From: Bacillota bacterium
GTDB lineage: Bacteria; Bacillota; Clostridia; Acetivibrionales; JAFADI01
Reading direction: 5' to 3'
DNA length: 64,000 nt
Assembly: GCA_023424965.1 (NCBI GenBank)
Contig: JAFADI010000100.1
Coordinates: 1 to 64,000, forward strand
Positions 60,614-64,000 of the stretch are shown here, piece by piece. Each line of letters opens with the position of its first letter. Position 1 is the stretch's first letter. Position numbers and translations under genes: made by a program. The notes under the pieces were generated by a model, which did not search any database, was not told the DNA's origin, and worked only from the letters and a program-made list of their open reading frames with translations.

Positions 60614-61131
60614 GAAACCACTCCGTTCTACTATTTCTGGCAATACGCTAGTAGCGTTCCCTAAAAAACGGTTAAAGATAATTGCGCCTTGCAGCAGCTG
60701 CACCTACAAACAAAAAGGCGAAGAGCTCTTCACAAAGCTCTCCACCCAATAAGCCAAAAGTCTTGAAGCAGTTTCCTGCCCAACCGGATAAAACACCATA
60801 TTAAGCTTGTGATAGCATACCATGTTCTTACAGTAAAGTCAACACAAACTACCTTTGACGCGGGATTGGAACCCTTTCTTTATACAATCTTTATCTTATC
60901 CAGATTTTCCTTTACGCCATGTTAATTCAAAAACAGATATAATGAAAACTGTTTGAAGAAGTTATCCGTTGCAGTTCAGTATGGGATTAACGGGCATTGC
61001 TGAAGGCAACGTATAGATGTGTAAAATAAAGCATGCTGCTTCTTATTATATAAGGCGGGCTTATATTTTACGGAAATGGTAAAAGATAAATAGAAAGAAG
61101 TGGTTTAAAAAACATTTTAGGAGTTGATAAA
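60614..61131. other. Intergenic region with leaders of the antiporter and kdp genes
   Basis: The left part has a hairpin (AGAGCT...AGCTCT, about 60721-60740) with an A-run before it on the + strand. This would be an intrinsic-terminator-like structure on the minus strand ahead of the antiporter gene. The right part holds the stem CGTTGC-N2-TTCAG...CTGAA-N-GCAACG (60967-61011) in the kdpF leader, and a possible -10 TATAAT near 60938. I could not match either leader to a known riboswitch class. Confidence 0.4.
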
Positions 61132-61221
61132 ATGGGAATCGTTTTGGGAGTTTCAGGGATGATCGGAATTGCCCTGTTGATTTACTTATTTTACGTTTTA
61201 TTCAGAGGTGAGAATTTATGA
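61132..61221 (+). CDS. kdpF: KdpF, small subunit of the K+-transporting ATPase
   Basis: A 29-residue single-span peptide, MGIVLGVSGMIGIALLIYLF..., follows GGAG and overlaps the kdpA ATG by four bases (TTATGA). Length, position and hydrophobicity fit KdpF, which stabilises the KdpABC complex. Confidence 0.85.
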   Translation: MGIVLGVSGMIGIALLIYLFYVLFRGENL

Positions 61222-62903
61222 GTTATATCATCTGGCAGGATATCTTTTATATCGCTTTATTGATCGCACTTTCCATACCCCTGGGAATTTACATTTACAA
61301 AGTCATGACAGGACAAAAAGTGTTTCTGACCCGTGTGCTTGTACCGGTGGAAAAGGTTGTCTACAAAGTGATGGGCGTCCAAAGTGACGAGGAAATGGGA
61401 GCAAGGCGCTATACCCTCTCAGTACTTTTATTCAGTGCTGTCAGTCTCCTATTTCTCTGGATATTGCAAATGCTGCAAGGGGTTTTGCCCTTTAACCCCC
61501 AAGGCATGCAGGGTACAAGCTGGCATTTGGCCTTCAACACTTCCGCAAGCTTTGTTTCCAACACAAACTGGCAGGCCTATTCCGGCGAATCCAGTCTGTC
61601 GTACCTGACGCAGTTCTTAGGGCTGACCGTCCAAAACTTTGTCTCGGCGGCAGCAGGAATCGCCGTGCTATTCGCGCTAATTAGAGGATTTGTCCTCAAA
61701 AAGAAAACAACCCTCGGCAGCTTTTGGGTGGATTTGACAAAAACCGTTCTCTATGTGCTGATTCCACTGTCCCTGACGGTTGCTGTTCTGCTGATTTCCC
61801 AGGGTGTAGTGCAGACCATAAGCCCGTATAAAGACGTTGTAACACTGGAAAGCGAAACTGTTCAGACCATTCCCTTAGGCCCGGCGGCAAGCCAGATTGC
61901 CATCAAGCAGCTTGGCACGAACGGCGGCGGCTTTTTTGGTGTAAACTCCGCTTTCCCGCTGGAAAACCCTACTCCCTTTTCCAATCTGATACAGGTTTTG
62001 TCTATCTTGCTGATTCCCGCAGCACTCTGCGTATCCTTTGGAAAAGCGGTAAAGGACAGTAAACAAGGCAGCGCTATTTATATAGCGATGCTCATCCTAT
62101 TTATCGCATCCCTTGCAGGTGCGACGGTCAGTGAGCAATTTACTGCCCCCATTTTTAATGGTGTAGCAGCCTCCGGCAGTATGGAGGGCAAGGAAATCAT
62201 CCACGGTATAGGGACCTCGGCGCTGTGGGGTACGTCCACCACCGCCGCCTCAAATGGTTCGGTCAACTCCATGCACGACAGCTTTACTCCCTTTGGCGGG
62301 ATGGTCGTCATGTTCCTGATGCAGCTTGGAGAAATTGTCTTCGGAGGTGTTGGGAGCGGTCTTTACGGGATGCTGGCCTTTGTCCTGCTCACGGTGTTTA
62401 TTGCAGGCTTGATGGTGGGACGGACTCCTGAGTATTTGGGCAAAAAGATAGAGCCCTTTGATATGAAAATGGTATGCCTGATTGTCCTGGCGCCACCCCT
62501 GTTGACACTTCTCGGCACTGCCGCCGCCGTTATGATGCCCCATGCAGCAGCATGGCTGACTAATTCCGGCGCTCATGGTTTTTCGGAAATCCTCTATGGC
62601 TTTTCCTCCATGGGAAACAATAATGGAAGCGCTTTCGCAGGCTTTAACGCCAATACGGTATTTACCAATATTGCAGGCGGAATTATCATGCTGCTGGTCC
62701 GCTTTATTCCCATGGCAGCCGCAATTTTTCTCGCTGGAAACCTTGCACAGAAAAAGGCCGTGGCCGCCAGCGAAGGAACACTGTCCACCAGCAACGCCAT
62801 GTTTGTCGGGCTTCTGATTGCCGTCATACTCATTATCGGTGCGCTCAGCTTCCTGCCAGCCCTAGCGCTGGGCCCACTAGCCGACTACTTTTCAACCAAA
62901 TAA
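61218..62903 (+). CDS. kdpA: K+-transporting ATPase potassium-binding subunit
   Basis: The 561-residue channel-like subunit of the KdpFABC pump has four repeated filter regions: NTSASFVSNTNWQAYSG, TNGGGFFGVNSAFPLENPTPFSN, TPFGGMVVMFLMQLGEIVFGGVGSGLYG and GFSSMGNNNGSAFAGF. Length matches the family. It is coupled to kdpF upstream and kdpB downstream (17 bases after the stop). Induction by low K+ is expected, but the usual full KdpD kinase is not in the window. Confidence 0.97.
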   Translation: MSYIIWQDIFYIALLIALSIPLGIYIYKVMTGQKVFLTRVLVPVEKVVYKVMGVQSDEEMGARRYTLSVLLFSAVSLLFLWILQMLQGVLPFNPQGMQGTSWHLAFNTSASFVSNTNWQAYSGESSLSYLTQFLGLTVQNFVSAAAGIAVLFALIRGFVLKKKTTLGSFWVDLTKTVLYVLIPLSLTVAVLLISQGVVQTISPYKDVVTLESETVQTIPLGPAASQIAIKQLGTNGGGFFGVNSAFPLENPTPFSNLIQVLSILLIPAALCVSFGKAVKDSKQGSAIYIAMLILFIASLAGATVSEQFTAPIFNGVAASGSMEGKEIIHGIGTSALWGTSTTAASNGSVNSMHDSFTPFGGMVVMFLMQLGEIVFGGVGSGLYGMLAFVLLTVFIAGLMVGRTPEYLGKKIEPFDMKMVCLIVLAPPLLTLLGTAAAVMMPHAAAWLTNSGAHGFSEILYGFSSMGNNNGSAFAGFNANTVFTNIAGGIIMLLVRFIPMAAAIFLAGNLAQKKAVAASEGTLSTSNAMFVGLLIAVILIIGALSFLPALALGPLADYFSTK

Positions 62904-62919
62904 GAATGAGGTGATGAAA

Positions 62920-64000
62920 ATGAAAGAGAAAAGCATGAATAAAAGCATCTTCGCGGACGCCATACGTCAGTCCTTCGTAAAACTCGCTCCCCGTGTGCAG
63001 GTAAAAAATCCGGTTATGCTGGTGGTATATATCGGCTCTATACTGACAACCGTCCTTTATTTCCTGTCGTTGGCAGGAATTAAAGATGAAAGCTCCGGGT
63101 ATATTCTGGTCATATCTCTCATCCTGTGGTTTACCGTGCTGTTTGCCAATTTTGCGGAAGCCATTGCGGAGGGGCGCGGACGGGCGCAGGCTGACAGCCT
63201 CCGCAGCGCGAGAAAGGATGTAAAGGCAAAGAAACTGAAATCCCCCTCCACCACGGAAGAATATGTGGAGGTTCTCTCCAGCAATCTGAAAAAGGGAGAT
63301 ATCGTCTATGTAAAAGCCGGTGAGCAAATCCCTATGGACGGCGAAGTAGTTGATGGAGCTGCCTCGGTGGACGAAAGTGCCATCACCGGAGAATCCGCGC
63401 CTGTCATTCGTGAATCCGGCGGGGACAGAAGCGCCGTCACCGGAGGAACGACACTGGTGTCGGACTGGCTTATTGTCCGTATTACGGCAGAATCAGGAGA
63501 AAGCTTCCTCGACAAAATGATTGCCATGGTGGAGGGAGCCTCCCGTAAAAAGACGCCCAATGAAATAGCCCTGCAAATCCTACTTGTAACGCTCACCATC
63601 ATATTTCTTGTGGTAACGGCTACCCTCCTGCCCTTTTCCGCTTTTGCAAGCCGTCAGGCAGGCGCTGGCTCCGCGATATCTCTTACAAATGTAATTGCCT
63701 TACTTGTCTGCCTTGCTCCAACCACCATCGGCGCACTCCTCTCCTCCATCGGTATCGCGGGCATGAGCCGCCTGAATCAGGCGAATGTCCTGGCAATGAG
63801 CGGACGCGCCATCGAAGCTGCCGGAGATGTGGATGTGCTTTTACTGGATAAGACCGGCACCATTACGCTCGGAAACCGGCAGGCCAGCGAATTTATTCCC
63901 CTTGAAGGCACGACGGAGAAAGAACTGGCGGATGCTGCACAGTTATCCTCACTTGCCGATGAAACGGCGGAGGGAAGGAGCATTGTGGTGCTTGCCAAGG
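62920..64000 (+). CDS. kdpB: K+-transporting ATPase ATP-binding subunit, partial
   Basis: The first 360 residues of the P-type ATPase are visible and the gene continues past the right edge. It begins MKEKSMNKSIFADAIRQSF after GAGGTGATG. The actuator motif DESAITGESAPVIRESGG is present. The phosphorylation site is DKTGTIT at residue 310 (GAT at 63847). Membrane helices flank the actuator domain. Its frame starts 17 bases after kdpA. Confidence 0.96.
   Translation, partial: MKEKSMNKSIFADAIRQSFVKLAPRVQVKNPVMLVVYIGSILTTVLYFLSLAGIKDESSGYILVISLILWFTVLFANFAEAIAEGRGRAQADSLRSARKDVKAKKLKSPSTTEEYVEVLSSNLKKGDIVYVKAGEQIPMDGEVVDGAASVDESAITGESAPVIRESGGDRSAVTGGTTLVSDWLIVRITAESGESFLDKMIAMVEGASRKKTPNEIALQILLVTLTIIFLVVTATLLPFSAFASRQAGAGSAISLTNVIALLVCLAPTTIGALLSSIGIAGMSRLNQANVLAMSGRAIEAAGDVDVLLLDKTGTITLGNRQASEFIPLEGTTEKELADAAQLSSLADETAEGRSIVVLAK

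Noticed and set aside
60620..60800. yybP-ykoY manganese riboswitch before the antiporter
   Set aside because: The conserved internal-loop sequences of that class could not be found.
60901..61131. c-di-AMP (ydaO) riboswitch before kdpF
   Set aside because: The conserved ydaO core sequences are not present; only a local stem-loop is seen.
1..64000. tRNA, rRNA, CRISPR array or prophage
   Set aside because: No cloverleaf with a CCA-type end, no rRNA sequence, no regular short direct repeats and no phage genes were recognised on either strand by eye.

Overview
The window reads as a chromosomal segment of an anaerobic, probably spore-forming member of the Bacillota (class Clostridia). The basis is: a complete early (oxygen-independent) corrin pathway with CbiX, CbiD, CbiG and CbiJ; a Spo0E-like phosphatase; SLH and LysM envelope proteins; YesM/YesN-type two-component genes; purine-rich Shine-Dalgarno sites (AGGAGG/GGGGG) before almost every gene; and frequent GTG and TTG starts. 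I cannot name a genus. No rRNA, tRNA or CRISPR array was seen.

Left part (1-21600). A partial gene at the left edge is followed by a small membrane protein gene and a DUF3842 gene. From 21.6 kb back to 1.3 kb on the minus strand runs a 19-gene cobalamin operon under one cobalamin riboswitch. Its order is cbiC, cbiD, cbiET, cbiL, cbiF, cbiG, hemA, cbiH, cbiJ, hemC, cobA-hemD, hemB, hemL, cbiX, cobQ, cbiB, cobD, cobU, cobS. It carries the C5 route from glutamyl-tRNA to uroporphyrinogen III (hemA, hemL, hemB, hemC, hemD) together with most of the corrin ring and nucleotide-loop genes. A precorrin-2 dehydrogenase, cbiA, an adenosyltransferase, cobT and cobalt transport genes are not in the window. 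The operon's gaps hold four kinds of repeat: a 172-bp element with terminal inverted repeats (two copies and a remnant), a ~110-bp repeat at both ends, a long palindromic element between cbiD and cbiC, and a four-hairpin cluster upstream of cbiL.

Middle part (21.7-48.6 kb). A secreted triple-repeat DUF2680 protein is followed by an RND pump with adaptor and a TetR repressor flanked by two matching dyad operators. Next come a TSUP permease behind a structured leader, a Spo0E-like protein and a ZupT-type zinc transporter. A carbohydrate locus follows (30.3-43.7 kb, minus strand). It has a solute-binding lipoprotein joined to a YesM/YesN pair, a class II aldolase, a PfkB kinase, a sugar ABC transporter with two paralogous binding lipoproteins, a ROK regulator and a zinc alcohol dehydrogenase. 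These genes could form one pathway from a polyol or sugar to triose phosphates. A chemoreceptor, a GAF/HD-GYP protein and a soluble histidine kinase follow.

Right part (48.6-64 kb). This holds an SLH/SH3/FlgD-Ig surface protein, a membrane histidine kinase with a response regulator lacking a DNA-binding domain, a stand-alone KdpD sensor half without kinase, a LysM protein, a TetR-ABC export cassette with a clear operator, a cation/Ca antiporter, and the start of kdpFAB. kdpB is cut by the right edge.
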